A DNA stretch of 5,600 nt from Bacillota bacterium (GCA_016281165.1 JAEEIC010000185.1:1-5600), one strand, 5' to 3'; positions 1 to 5,600 are shown, counted from the stretch's first letter. Numbers and translations: made by a program. Notes: generated by a model not told the origin, from the letters alone.

Positions 1-40
1 ATGACGCCATATTGAGGGGCCGCTTTCTGCGGGGATGCTG

Positions 41-83
41 ATTACCAACATTTTGGCGATATTATGCTCGGATAGTTGGTAAT
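41..83. repeat. Interrupted palindrome, copy 1 (TTACCAAC-N25-GTTGGTAA)
   Basis: The left arm TTACCAAC is at 42-49 and the right arm GTTGGTAA at 75-82. One extra A/T pair on the outside makes a perfect 9-bp inverted repeat around a 25-nt interior. A second copy with the same arms and the same arm-to-arm distance (33 bp from start to start) lies at 229-270, but its interior sequence differs. This copy sits about 45 bp upstream of the -10 element of the predicted promoter, so it should be outside the transcript and would act as DNA, for example as a regulator binding site or a recombinase or transposon end. The role is unknown. Confidence 0.6.
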
Positions 84-110
84 TAAACGACAACGCTGCG
101 GAGAACGAAG

Positions 111-137
111 TTGGCAGACGATATGATATAATAAAAT
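111..137 (+). promoter_or_regulatory. Predicted sigma70-type extended -10 promoter of the structured RNA
   Basis: A perfect TATAAT lies at 127-132, preceded by TG one base upstream (TGATATAAT, 124-132), the extended -10 arrangement that can work with a poor -35. No good -35 stands 16-18 bp upstream. A TTGGCA at 111-116 is only 10 bp from TATAAT but 15 bp from a weaker TAAAAT at 132-137, so either reading is possible. The expected transcription start is about 139-144, immediately before the densely structured region. The promoter lies between the two copies of the TTACCAAC palindrome, which suggests regulation, but this is inferred. Confidence 0.6.
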
Positions 138-228
138 AGCAGTATGTGGAGCGATTGAATGCGATTTCAGCCAGTCATACTGGCAAAGGATCGTTTAAAA
201 GGGCCAATGTCCGTCGATAGGCCCGAAA

Positions 229-270
229 ATTACCAACAAAACGAGCTTAAGATGGCTTGTTTGTTGGTAA
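229..270. repeat. Interrupted palindrome, copy 2 (TTACCAAC-N25-GTTGGTAA)
   Basis: The arms TTACCAACAAA (230-240) and TTTGTTGGTAA (260-270) are perfectly complementary over 11 bp. The core arms and the 33-bp offset are identical to those of copy 1 at 41-83, while the rest of the interior differs. Unlike copy 1, this one lies about 90 nt inside the predicted transcript, so it can be both a DNA site and an RNA hairpin. The two copies are offset by 188 bp, close to 18 turns of B-DNA, and they flank the promoter. Confidence 0.6.
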
Positions 271-762
271 AACGCTGTCCTAAGGTCTTGGGAAAGTCCA
301 TGATAGCGCAAGACGGTCGTTCAACATCAGCGCATAACTGTATTGCGGCGCCGTGTGGATATCTACGCAAGAACAAGCGAAAGATGGCCATGCGCCGACC
401 GCTGCGCGAGGAGGACTTCCGCGGGTCGCGGCGCTTGAGCCGTTAACGCTTACGCCGCTGAAGCGTCGAGCGTTCTGCCAGAGGACCTACCGCTGCTCTG
501 ACCAGCGGTCAATCGCAGGGTTAGGTCTCGCGCGATCGGCAAGCCGAAGGAGCAGACGGAGCTTAGCGCGAGGAGAAGACTTTTGCGTATATATTCACTG
601 CGACTGAGCGGCGGCAGCCGCGAAGAGCAGATGAATATCTTGCGAAAAGGCTTTCGACGAGGGACCGCTCGGGGCACCCGCGGGAGCGGGAGCGTGCCTC
701 CGAAGCTGCGGGTATGCATGGGCATATCGTATTGATCGGGCGTCTTTATTCGCGTAGTTAGC

Positions 763-827
763 GGGTGGCGCCAGGGAGGGCGCCCGCACCCCGAGCGTCA
801 GCGAGGGGATGCGGGAAGGTGCCCTGG
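763..827 (+). other. Two mutually exclusive GC-rich hairpins inside the candidate RNA
   Basis: Fold A pairs CCAGGG (771-776) with CCCTGG (822-827), then CCCGCA (783-788) with TGCGGG (810-815) and CCCC (789-792) with GGGG (805-808). It is capped by tandem G-A mismatches around a short GC/GC stem with a GTCA loop. Fold B pairs GGCGCC (767-772) with GGCGCC (779-784) and GGGT (763-766) with ACCC (788-791). They share bases 771-791 and cannot coexist. Fold A has 16 Watson-Crick pairs and should be the more stable. Fold B uses the segment made first during transcription, so it could form first and then be displaced. Whether this is a functional switch is unknown. Confidence 0.4.
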
Positions 828-981
828 TGACAGGACACGCGGACTCAAATAGACGGTTGAATATGCGCTTCATCGCGCGGGATTTTCGGCGTTGCTCGGA
901 AGACCCCGCAAGGTCCGGCGAAAGGATCTGCGCGAAATGAAGATCGCTATATATCAAGCTTTCATCGCCGGTAAACGATAA

Positions 982-1866
982 ATGAGCGAAGTCTGCGATG
1001 CGATAAAAAACAACAGTTATATGACCGGCGGCGCGACAGAAAAGAACATACTGCTGACCATCGCCTACGACGGGACGGGCTTTTGCGGCTGGCAGCGCCA
1101 GCCCGGCTCCAGGACCGTCTGCGGAGAGCTCGAGGAGGTCCTCTCCTCCCTGCTCCGAAGGCCGGTCAAGCTCAACGGCACCAGCCGCACCGACGCCGGG
1201 GTCCACGCCCTGGGCCAGCGCGCGTCCTTCAGAGCCGTCTGCCCCATACCGACCGAAAGGCTGGCGAAGGTGATCAACGACAGGCTGGCCGGGGACAGGC
1301 TGGAGGGCGTAGGGGACCTGCGCGTCCTTGAGGCCCGCGAGATGCCGGGCGATTTCCACGCCCGCTTCTCATCGAAAGGCAAGCGCTATATCTACCGCAT
1401 ATACGAGAGCCCCGAAAGGGACATATTCAGAAGGAACTACTTCTACCAGGTCAGCGGTCCTCTCGATATAGAGGCCATGAGGGAGGCGGCGGCCTTCATA
1501 AAGGGAGAGCACGATTTCGCCTGCTTTCAGAGCAGCGGCAGCACTCCGCATGAGTCGACCGTAAGGACCGTATACCGCCTCGACGTCGAAAGGCTGCCCG
1601 CGGACGGCGGCCCGGCGGAGAGCGGCGCCTGCGAAGCCCATGCGGCCGGCGGCGCCTCCGAGATCCGCATAACGGTAGAAGGGAACGCCTTCTTATACAA
1701 CATGGTCCGCATTATCGCCGGCACCCTCACGGAGGCCGGGCAGGGCAGAAGGACGCCCGACAGCGTCCGCCTCGCCATCGAGGGCCGCGACAGATCGAAG
1801 GCCGGGCACACCGCCCCTCCCCAGGGGCTGTATCTGGCGGAGGTCTTTTACGAACAGAGGGCCTGA
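982..1866 (+). CDS. truA: tRNA pseudouridine synthase A
   Basis: TruA isomerises uridines 38-40 in the tRNA anticodon stem to pseudouridine, acting as a cytosolic dimer without a cofactor. The 294-residue product has the family hallmarks: ILLTIAYDGTGFCGWQRQ near residues 23-40, the active-site loop NGTSRTDAGVHALGQ with catalytic Asp at 71, DFHARFSSKGKRYIYRI (124-140) and the C-terminal NAFLYNMVRIIAGTL (235-249) followed by GLYLAEVFY. A Gly/Ala-rich insert at about 206-226 makes it longer than typical bacterial TruA (about 245-270). The start is uncertain: neither ATG 982 nor the in-frame ATG 1021 (residue 14) has a visible ribosome binding site, and homologues usually begin only a few residues before the ILLTIAYDG strand, which favours 1021. 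An in-frame TAA stands directly before 982. A GGGCC/GGCCC hairpin (1859-1873) surrounds the stop codon but has no U tract. comEB follows after 43 bp. Confidence 0.95.
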   Translation: MSEVCDAIKNNSYMTGGATEKNILLTIAYDGTGFCGWQRQPGSRTVCGELEEVLSSLLRRPVKLNGTSRTDAGVHALGQRASFRAVCPIPTERLAKVINDRLAGDRLEGVGDLRVLEAREMPGDFHARFSSKGKRYIYRIYESPERDIFRRNYFYQVSGPLDIEAMREAAAFIKGEHDFACFQSSGSTPHESTVRTVYRLDVERLPADGGPAESGACEAHAAGGASEIRITVEGNAFLYNMVRIIAGTLTEAGQGRRTPDSVRLAIEGRDRSKAGHTAPPQGLYLAEVFYEQRA

Positions 1867-1909
1867 AGGGCCCGCAGGACCCCTTCGCATTCGAAAGGAG
1901 CGCTTTTCA

Positions 1910-2368
1910 ATGGAAGACAAGAGACCCGGCTGGGACGAATACTTCATGGAGATGGCCGAGCTGGCCAGAAAGAGATCCAGCTGCCTGCGGCGCGGAGTCG
2001 GGGCCGTCATCGTGAAGGACAACCACATGCTGGCCTCGGGCTACAACGGGGCTCCCGCGGGGGTCGCCCACTGCTCGGAGACCGGCTGCTTAAGAGAGCA
2101 GCTGCACGTCCCCTCGGGCCAGAGGCACGAGCTGTGCAGAGGCCTGCACGCCGAGCAGAACGCCATCATCCAGGCGGCCAAGATGGGCGTGAACATCGAC
2201 GGCGCCACTCTTTACTGCACCACCCAGCCCTGCATAATCTGCACCAAGATGATCATCAACGCCGGCATAAAGCGCGTGGTCATCAAGGAGAGCTATCCCG
2301 ACGAGCTGGCCCAGAAGATGGCGGAGGAAGCCGGCCTCAAGATCGAGTTATTGGGAGAAAAGGCATAG
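1910..2368 (+). CDS. comEB: Deoxycytidylate (dCMP) deaminase, ComEB family
   Basis: A cytosolic zinc enzyme that converts dCMP to dUMP, feeding thymidylate synthesis. The 152 residues match the usual family size. The catalytic zinc motif is complete: His80 and the proton-shuttling Glu82 in GLHAEQNAI, and Cys108 and Cys111 in TTQPCIICTK. The N-terminal RPGWDEYFMEMAELARKRSSCLRRGVGAVIV and the following SGYNGAP are typical of the dCMP deaminase branch rather than cytidine or tRNA adenosine deaminases. Extra Cys/His residues between 54 and 76 (HCSETGC, and HELC before the HAE motif) resemble the additional zinc-binding or regulatory segment of this branch. The start is well supported by AAAGGAG at 1894-1900, nine bases before the ATG. 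The stop codon abuts the ATG of the next gene. The ComEB name comes from the Bacillus competence locus; nothing here implies competence. Confidence 0.93.
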   Translation: MEDKRPGWDEYFMEMAELARKRSSCLRRGVGAVIVKDNHMLASGYNGAPAGVAHCSETGCLREQLHVPSGQRHELCRGLHAEQNAIIQAAKMGVNIDGATLYCTTQPCIICTKMIINAGIKRVVIKESYPDELAQKMAEEAGLKIELLGEKA

Positions 2369-3499
2369 ATGAACGATCATCTCGAGGTCTTTCTGCTGGC
2401 AGTCGTCGTGACGGCCCTGGTGACCCCATTATGCATACTGATAGCGCCCCGCATAGGCGCGATGGACATACCGAAGGATAAAAGGCGCATCCACAAGAAG
2501 CCCATGCCCCGTTTCGGGGGCGTGGCCCTCTTCCTCGGCTTCCTCTCGGCCTTCAGCTGGTTCTCCGAGATCAGCGGGCAGCAGAGGGGCATAATCGCCG
2601 CCGCCGCCGTCATCATGGTCATCGGCATCGTCGACGACATCAGGGGAGTGCCGGCCAAGATCAAGCTGCTGGGCCAGATCGCCTGCGCGGTGATACTGTG
2701 GATCTCGACCCTGCGCTTTTCGGGCATGGCGAACTTCCTGCCGATAGGGCCCGAATACATAGTCTTCCCGGTCTGGCTCTCGATGCTGGTCACGGTCTTC
2801 TGGATAGTCGCCATCATCAACACCATCAACCTGATGGACGGACTCGACGGCCTGGCCGCGGGCATAGTCCTCATCGCCAGCCTCTCCATCGCCTATATCG
2901 CCAACTACACCGAGAGGGAAGTCACCTGCACCATGATACTGGCCGTGGCCGGAGCCTGCATGGGCTTCCTCATCTACAATTTCAACCCGGCGAAGATCTT
3001 CATGGGCGACTCGGGCTCGATGCTTTTAGGCCTGCTGCTGGCCTCGCTCTCGCTGGTCGGCGATACCCCGACCAAGAGCGTGACCCTCTTCTCGGCCACT
3101 GTGCCGGTGATACTGCTGGTGCTGCCCATCTTCGACACCTCCTTCGCCATCGTGAGGAGGACGGTCAAGCACAGGCCGATCTTCGAGGCCGACAAGGGCC
3201 ATCTGCATCACCGCATCATGGCCATGGGCTTCGGCCAGAGGAGGACGGTGCTGGTGCTCTACTCGATCAGCGGCATCATGGCCATGGCGGGCATACTCTG
3301 GACCATGAGGATGAAGGGCCAGGCCCTGATACTGGCGCTCATCGCCGCGGTCCTCATATTCATCTTCCTGGGCATAGGCATAGACGAGAACGACAAGATC
3401 GCCCAGCTCGAGGCCGAGATGATGGTAAAGGGCTCCTCCGAGGATCCCGAAGTGATAGAAGAAGAGAAGATAGGCTCGAAAGGCCCCTTCGAGATATAG
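2369..3499 (+). CDS. tagO: Undecaprenyl-phosphate GlcNAc-1-phosphate transferase (TagO/WecA, MraY superfamily)
   Basis: A polytopic membrane enzyme that transfers GlcNAc-1-phosphate from UDP-GlcNAc to undecaprenyl phosphate, the first step of teichoic acid, O-antigen or related glycopolymer synthesis. Of 376 residues, roughly the first 335 form about 11 hydrophobic segments. Family motifs appear in order: KPMPRFGGVALFLGF (44-58), VDD (88-90) with KIKLLGQ, NTINLMDGLDGLAAG (151-165), NFNPAKIFMGDSGSMLLG (204-221) and the cytosolic HRPIFEADKGHLHHR (268-282), whose HLHH marks the GlcNAc-1-P transferase branch rather than MraY. The start directly follows the comEB stop with no gap. AAAAGG at 2358-2363 inside comEB provides the binding site, so translational coupling is likely. 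A charged, acidic tail of about 40 residues (339-376) follows the last membrane segment. The adjacent wecB favours a role in polymer initiation. The exact sugar (GlcNAc or another HexNAc) is inferred. Confidence 0.92.
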   Translation: MNDHLEVFLLAVVVTALVTPLCILIAPRIGAMDIPKDKRRIHKKPMPRFGGVALFLGFLSAFSWFSEISGQQRGIIAAAAVIMVIGIVDDIRGVPAKIKLLGQIACAVILWISTLRFSGMANFLPIGPEYIVFPVWLSMLVTVFWIVAIINTINLMDGLDGLAAGIVLIASLSIAYIANYTEREVTCTMILAVAGACMGFLIYNFNPAKIFMGDSGSMLLGLLLASLSLVGDTPTKSVTLFSATVPVILLVLPIFDTSFAIVRRTVKHRPIFEADKGHLHHRIMAMGFGQRRTVLVLYSISGIMAMAGILWTMRMKGQALILALIAAVLIFIFLGIGIDENDKIAQLEAEMMVKGSSEDPEVIEEEKIGSKGPFEI

Positions 3500-3532
3500 T
3501 TTTCAAGGCGGATCCCGCGGGAGGTCCCTAAA

Positions 3533-4660
3533 ATGAAGATAATGAGCGTATTCGGCACGAGGCCGGAGGCTATCAAGATGGCTCCCCTGGTCAAGGCTCT
3601 GGAGCGGGAGAGCGGCATCGAGGCGGTGCTCTGCGTCACCGCCCAGCACAGGAGCATGCTCGACCAGGTCCTGGACCTCTTCGGGCTCGTTCCCGACTAC
3701 GATCTGAATATTATGAAGCCCGATCAGAGCATCTCGATGATCACCTCGAACGTGCTCCTGGGGCTGGAACCGGTGCTGAAGAAAGAAAAGCCCGACATGG
3801 TCCTGGTCCACGGAGACACCTCGACCACCTTCGTCACCGCCCTCGCCTGCTTCTACCAGCAGATCGCCGTGGGCCACGTGGAGGCGGGCCTGAGGACCTT
3901 CGACAAATACTCCCCCTTCCCGGAGGAGATGAACCGCGTCCTTACCGGCCGCATCGCCGAGCTGCACTTCGCTCCCACCGAACGCAACAGGCAGAACCTC
4001 TTAAGAGAAGGCGTCCCCGAAGACCATATATTCGTGACCGGGAACACGGTGATAGACGCCCTGCTCGAGGTCGCGGACAAGCCCTACGAGTTTACCGACG
4101 AGACCCTTAAAAGCCTCGACTTTGAAGGCAAAAGGGTCATCACCGTCACCTGCCACAGAAGGGAGAACCTGGGCGAGCACATGGCGAACATCTTCTCCGC
4201 CATCGCCGACATCGCGCGCGAGTTCCCTGACGTGGAGATAGTCTATCCCATACACCTCAACCCCAGGGTGAGGGAGTCGGCGGACCGCTTCCTGGGCGGC
4301 ATAAAGAACGTCCACATGATCGAGCCCCTGACCTACCAGCCCATGGTCAATCTGATGAAGAAGTCCTTCTTCGTGCTCACCGATTCGGGCGGGCTGCAGG
4401 AGGAGGCTCCGGCGCTGGGGAAGCCCGTCCTGGTGGTGCGGCGCGAGACCGAGAGGCCCGAGGCCGTCGAGGCCGGAACGGCGAAGCTCGCCGGGGTGGA
4501 AAGGGAGACCGTCTACCGCATGGCGAAGGAGCTTTTGACCGATCCCGCCGCTTACGAGGCGATGGCGAAGGCCGTCAATCCCTACGGGGACGGCCATGCC
4601 TGCGAGAGGATAGTCGCGGCAATAAAGGCCTGGGGCGAAGGCCGGACGGAAGACCGTTAA
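3533..4660 (+). CDS. wecB: UDP-N-acetylglucosamine 2-epimerase, non-hydrolysing
   Basis: A cytosolic enzyme interconverting UDP-GlcNAc and UDP-ManNAc, supplying ManNAc for teichoic acid linkage units or enterobacterial-type and capsular polymers (also called mnaA). The 375 residues are of standard length. Hallmarks include FGTRPEAIKMAPL (7-19), VHGDTSTTF (92-100), GHVEAGLRT (114-122) with Glu117, FPEEMNR (129-135) with Glu131, TGNTVIDAL (169-177), TCHRREN (206-212), YPIHLNP (238-244), DSGGLQEEAPALGKPVLVVR (284-303) and TERPEAVEAGT (306-316). His208 and Asp95 are in place for the two-domain GT-B-like epimerase fold. The usual RxxTERPE is RRETERPE here. A strong GGGAGGT (3519-3525) seven bases before the ATG supports the start. 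It lies 33 bp after tagO and is very probably cotranscribed with it. The stop is followed by an AT-rich gap. Confidence 0.95.
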   Translation: MKIMSVFGTRPEAIKMAPLVKALERESGIEAVLCVTAQHRSMLDQVLDLFGLVPDYDLNIMKPDQSISMITSNVLLGLEPVLKKEKPDMVLVHGDTSTTFVTALACFYQQIAVGHVEAGLRTFDKYSPFPEEMNRVLTGRIAELHFAPTERNRQNLLREGVPEDHIFVTGNTVIDALLEVADKPYEFTDETLKSLDFEGKRVITVTCHRRENLGEHMANIFSAIADIAREFPDVEIVYPIHLNPRVRESADRFLGGIKNVHMIEPLTYQPMVNLMKKSFFVLTDSGGLQEEAPALGKPVLVVRRETERPEAVEAGTAKLAGVERETVYRMAKELLTDPAAYEAMAKAVNPYGDGHACERIVAAIKAWGEGRTEDR

Positions 4661-4706
4661 AGAACGCAAAAAATAAACATATTTGTTCGCGGAAAACCAT
4701 GTTGTT

Positions 4707-4736
4707 TTGCCCGGACAGGGTTTATTATGTTACAAT
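4707..4736 (+). promoter_or_regulatory. Predicted promoter for the atpZ-atpI (ATP synthase) operon
   Basis: TACAAT at 4731-4736 carries an upstream TG in the extended -10 position (TGTTACAAT, 4728-4736). A partial -35, TTGCCC (4707-4712), stands 18 bp away. The preceding 40 bases are AT-rich in an otherwise GC-rich neighbourhood. The expected start of transcription is near 4743. The -10 overlaps the first codons of the longer atpZ reading frame, which bears on its start codon. Read-through from wecB remains possible because there is no convincing terminator in the gap. Only an AT-rich stem (4662-4688, with a bulge and without a U tract) is seen. Confidence 0.45.
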
Positions 4737-5044
4737 ATGTGAAAGGCAAGAGCGTGAGCAGTCCCGCCGAGAGAGCGAAATACATACGCGAGGCCGTGAA
4801 GGGCCTCGTCTGGGTCGGGCAGCTGGGCTTCAGCCTGGCGGTGCCGCCCATCGCGATGGGGCTGATCGCCTTCTGGCTGAGGAAGCGCTTCTCTTTGGGC
4901 GTCTGGGTGATGATCGCCGCCGTGATGACGGGGCTTCTGGTCAGCGTCTCCACGGCCCGCGGCTACTATAAAGACGCCATGGCCAAAGAGAAGAAGGACG
5001 CCGAGGAGCATCCCCGTCCCCGGGGCTACTCCGACCACCGCTGA
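4727..5044 (+). CDS. atpZ: AtpZ/AtpI-family small membrane protein of the F1Fo ATP synthase operon
   Basis: A small protein with two membrane segments (about residues 26-50 and 57-78) and a charged C-terminal tail rich in Lys/Glu (82-95). The pattern VGQLGFSLAVPPIAMGLIAFWLRKRF, then a second helix ending STARGYYKDA, fits the AtpZ family found at the head of ATP synthase operons. Members are thought to aid assembly or ion (Mg2+/Ca2+) supply of the complex. The start is uncertain. ATG 4727 has a weak AGGG six bases upstream, but the predicted -10 covers codons 2-4. The in-frame GTG at 4754 (codon 10) has AAAGG seven bases upstream and would give 96 residues, fitting a transcript that starts near 4743. 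The next gene, atpI, follows after 37 bp and supports the assignment. Confidence 0.8.
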   Translation: MLQYVKGKSVSSPAERAKYIREAVKGLVWVGQLGFSLAVPPIAMGLIAFWLRKRFSLGVWVMIAAVMTGLLVSVSTARGYYKDAMAKEKKDAEEHPRPRGYSDHR

Positions 5045-5081
5045 AACGATGAGAGCTTAAGGCCTTTGAGATCAGGAGCAC

Positions 5082-5597
5082 ATGAGATTCGTCGATCCCG
5101 CCGTCATAAGAAAACTTGAAGAAGCAGGAGGCGCCGGGAACGCGGCCGCGGAGCCCGCGGAAGAGGAGGCTCCCAGGATCCTGACTCCCGAAGAACAGGC
5201 CGAGGCCGACCGGAAGGCCTTCGAGGCCGTGGACCGCGAGATAAAGCGCATCGCCCTGGGCTGCCTCTGCTGCTCGGTCCTCATGTGCCTGCTGTTCGCC
5301 GCCTTCGGACGCTTCAGCATGGGAGTCGTCTGGGGCGCCCTCATCGGCAGCGCCCTGGCCCTCACGAGCTTCGCTTATCTGGGCCGCTCGGTGCAGAGGT
5401 CCCTGGATATGGGCGATAAAGGCTCCCTCTATCTGCGCCGCACCTACGGGCTGCGCCTGCTGATAAACGGGGCGGCGGTGATACTGGCCGTCAAGCTCCC
5501 CTTCGTGGAGACCCTCGCCGGCATCGCGCCGGTCTTCTTCCCCGGCCTCACCATCTTCGCGATGGAGCTTCTGGGGATATACAGACCCGGAAAATAG
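5082..5597 (+). CDS. atpI: ATP synthase subunit I (AtpI family) with acidic N-terminal extension
   Basis: An integral membrane protein of the AtpI (ATP synthase I) family, which helps assemble the c-ring of the F1Fo ATP synthase. Of 171 residues, about 57 at the N-terminus are soluble, Ala/Glu-rich and predicted helical (EEAGGAGNAAAEPAEEEAP, then EEQAEADRKAFEAVDREIKRI). Four hydrophobic segments follow at about 58-75, 81-101, 122-139 and 146-166. Typical AtpI proteins are about 110-130 residues, so the extension is notable. The first membrane segment is cysteine-rich (Cys61, 63, 64, 69). ATG 5082 has AGGAG at 5074-5078 only three bases away, an unusually short gap, but no better in-frame start is visible. 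The stop lies three bases before the window end. atpB (subunit a) would be expected next, which I cannot see. Confidence 0.78.
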   Translation: MRFVDPAVIRKLEEAGGAGNAAAEPAEEEAPRILTPEEQAEADRKAFEAVDREIKRIALGCLCCSVLMCLLFAAFGRFSMGVVWGALIGSALALTSFAYLGRSVQRSLDMGDKGSLYLRRTYGLRLLINGAAVILAVKLPFVETLAGIAPVFFPGLTIFAMELLGIYRPGK

Positions 5598-5600
5598 AGC

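Larger units (their letters stand above)
139..955 (+). ncRNA. Candidate large structured noncoding RNA (or very long truA leader), class not recognised
   Basis: About 800 bases without believable coding content. Open frames here are short, overlap in several frames, resemble no family I know and lack the codon habits of the genes downstream. As + strand RNA the region forms hairpins nearly end to end: 162-193 (inner GCCAGT/ACTGGC), 201-224, 230-270 (11 bp), 285-314, 331-347, 392-434, 445-474 (10 bp), 484-527 enclosing 489-509, 528-571 enclosing 536-547, 608-621, 627-643, 643-656, 669-703 (about 13 bp, GGGA loop), 713-726, 771-827, 897-917 (GCAA loop) and 925-945. GNRA loops favour the + strand. 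AGCGAT (150-155) can pair with ATCGCT (943-948), closing the two ends. I see no RNase P, tmRNA, SRP or rRNA signatures and no strong terminator, so the 3' end is uncertain. It could be a divergent member of a large ornate RNA class or something new. Confidence 0.55.

Noticed and set aside
285..314. GGGAAAGTCC resembling the conserved GGAAAGTCC of RNase P RNA
   Set aside because: The other RNase P signatures (the GGTAAGAGC-like segment and the terminal ACAGAACCCGGCTTA) are missing, and the motif is embedded in a GTCTTG/CAAGAC hairpin.
159..607. Two overlapping + strand open frames of 84-95 codons
   Set aside because: They lack a Shine-Dalgarno site, have no recognisable family or membrane pattern, differ from the neighbours in codon use, and coincide with the dense hairpin region.
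139..955. Group I or group II intron, tmRNA, SRP RNA or CRISPR array
   Set aside because: I found no domain V-like hairpin, no tmRNA or SRP consensus, and no regularly spaced direct repeats.
595..1359. A 254-codon minus-strand open frame
   Set aside because: It runs antisense through the first third of truA and the structured region. The product resembles no family, and its openness is explained by the GC-rich antisense of truA.
1859..1873. GGGCC/GGCCC hairpin around the truA stop as a terminator
   Set aside because: The stem is only five pairs with no following U tract, and comEB with a good binding site follows closely.
2698..3531. A 277-codon + strand frame inside tagO
   Set aside because: It is rich in His/Arg/Gly, the typical look of an out-of-frame reading of a GC-rich gene, and tagO has every family motif in its own frame.

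Overview
The window looks like bacterial chromosome with all convincing genes on the + strand. It holds a gene-free, heavily structured stretch at about 1-980, then six protein genes: truA, comEB (dCMP deaminase), a tagO/wecA-type glycosyl-1-phosphate transferase, wecB/mnaA (UDP-GlcNAc 2-epimerase), atpZ and atpI. The last two normally head an F1Fo ATP synthase operon, which would continue just past the right edge. GC content is high in the genes, arginine is often AGG and isoleucine often ATA, and several genes have purine-rich Shine-Dalgarno sites. The order dCMP deaminase - polyprenyl-P GlcNAc-1-P transferase - UDP-GlcNAc 2-epimerase - atpZ/atpI is familiar from Clostridia-like Firmicutes. 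The codon habits would also fit Synergistota. The sequence alone does not decide between them.

Region 1-140: no gene. It holds the first of two matching interrupted palindromes (41-83) and an extended -10 promoter (TGATATAAT, 124-132). Region 139-about 955: I see no believable protein on either strand. Read as + strand RNA it folds into a nearly unbroken series of about 17 local hairpins, several with GNRA-type loops, and its two ends can pair (150-155 with 943-948). The second palindrome (229-270) lies inside this transcript. I interpret the region as a large structured noncoding RNA, or a very long structured leader of truA. I cannot assign it to a named class. It is the most interesting part of the window.

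Region 982-4660: truA (tRNA pseudouridine synthase), comEB (dUMP supply), tagO/wecA and wecB. comEB and tagO abut with no gap. The last two genes act around one pool of UDP-GlcNAc: one makes undecaprenyl-PP-GlcNAc, the other makes UDP-ManNAc, so together they start an envelope glycopolymer. Region 4661-5600: an AT-rich gap with a likely internal promoter, then atpZ and atpI, small membrane proteins that serve assembly of the ATP synthase membrane sector.
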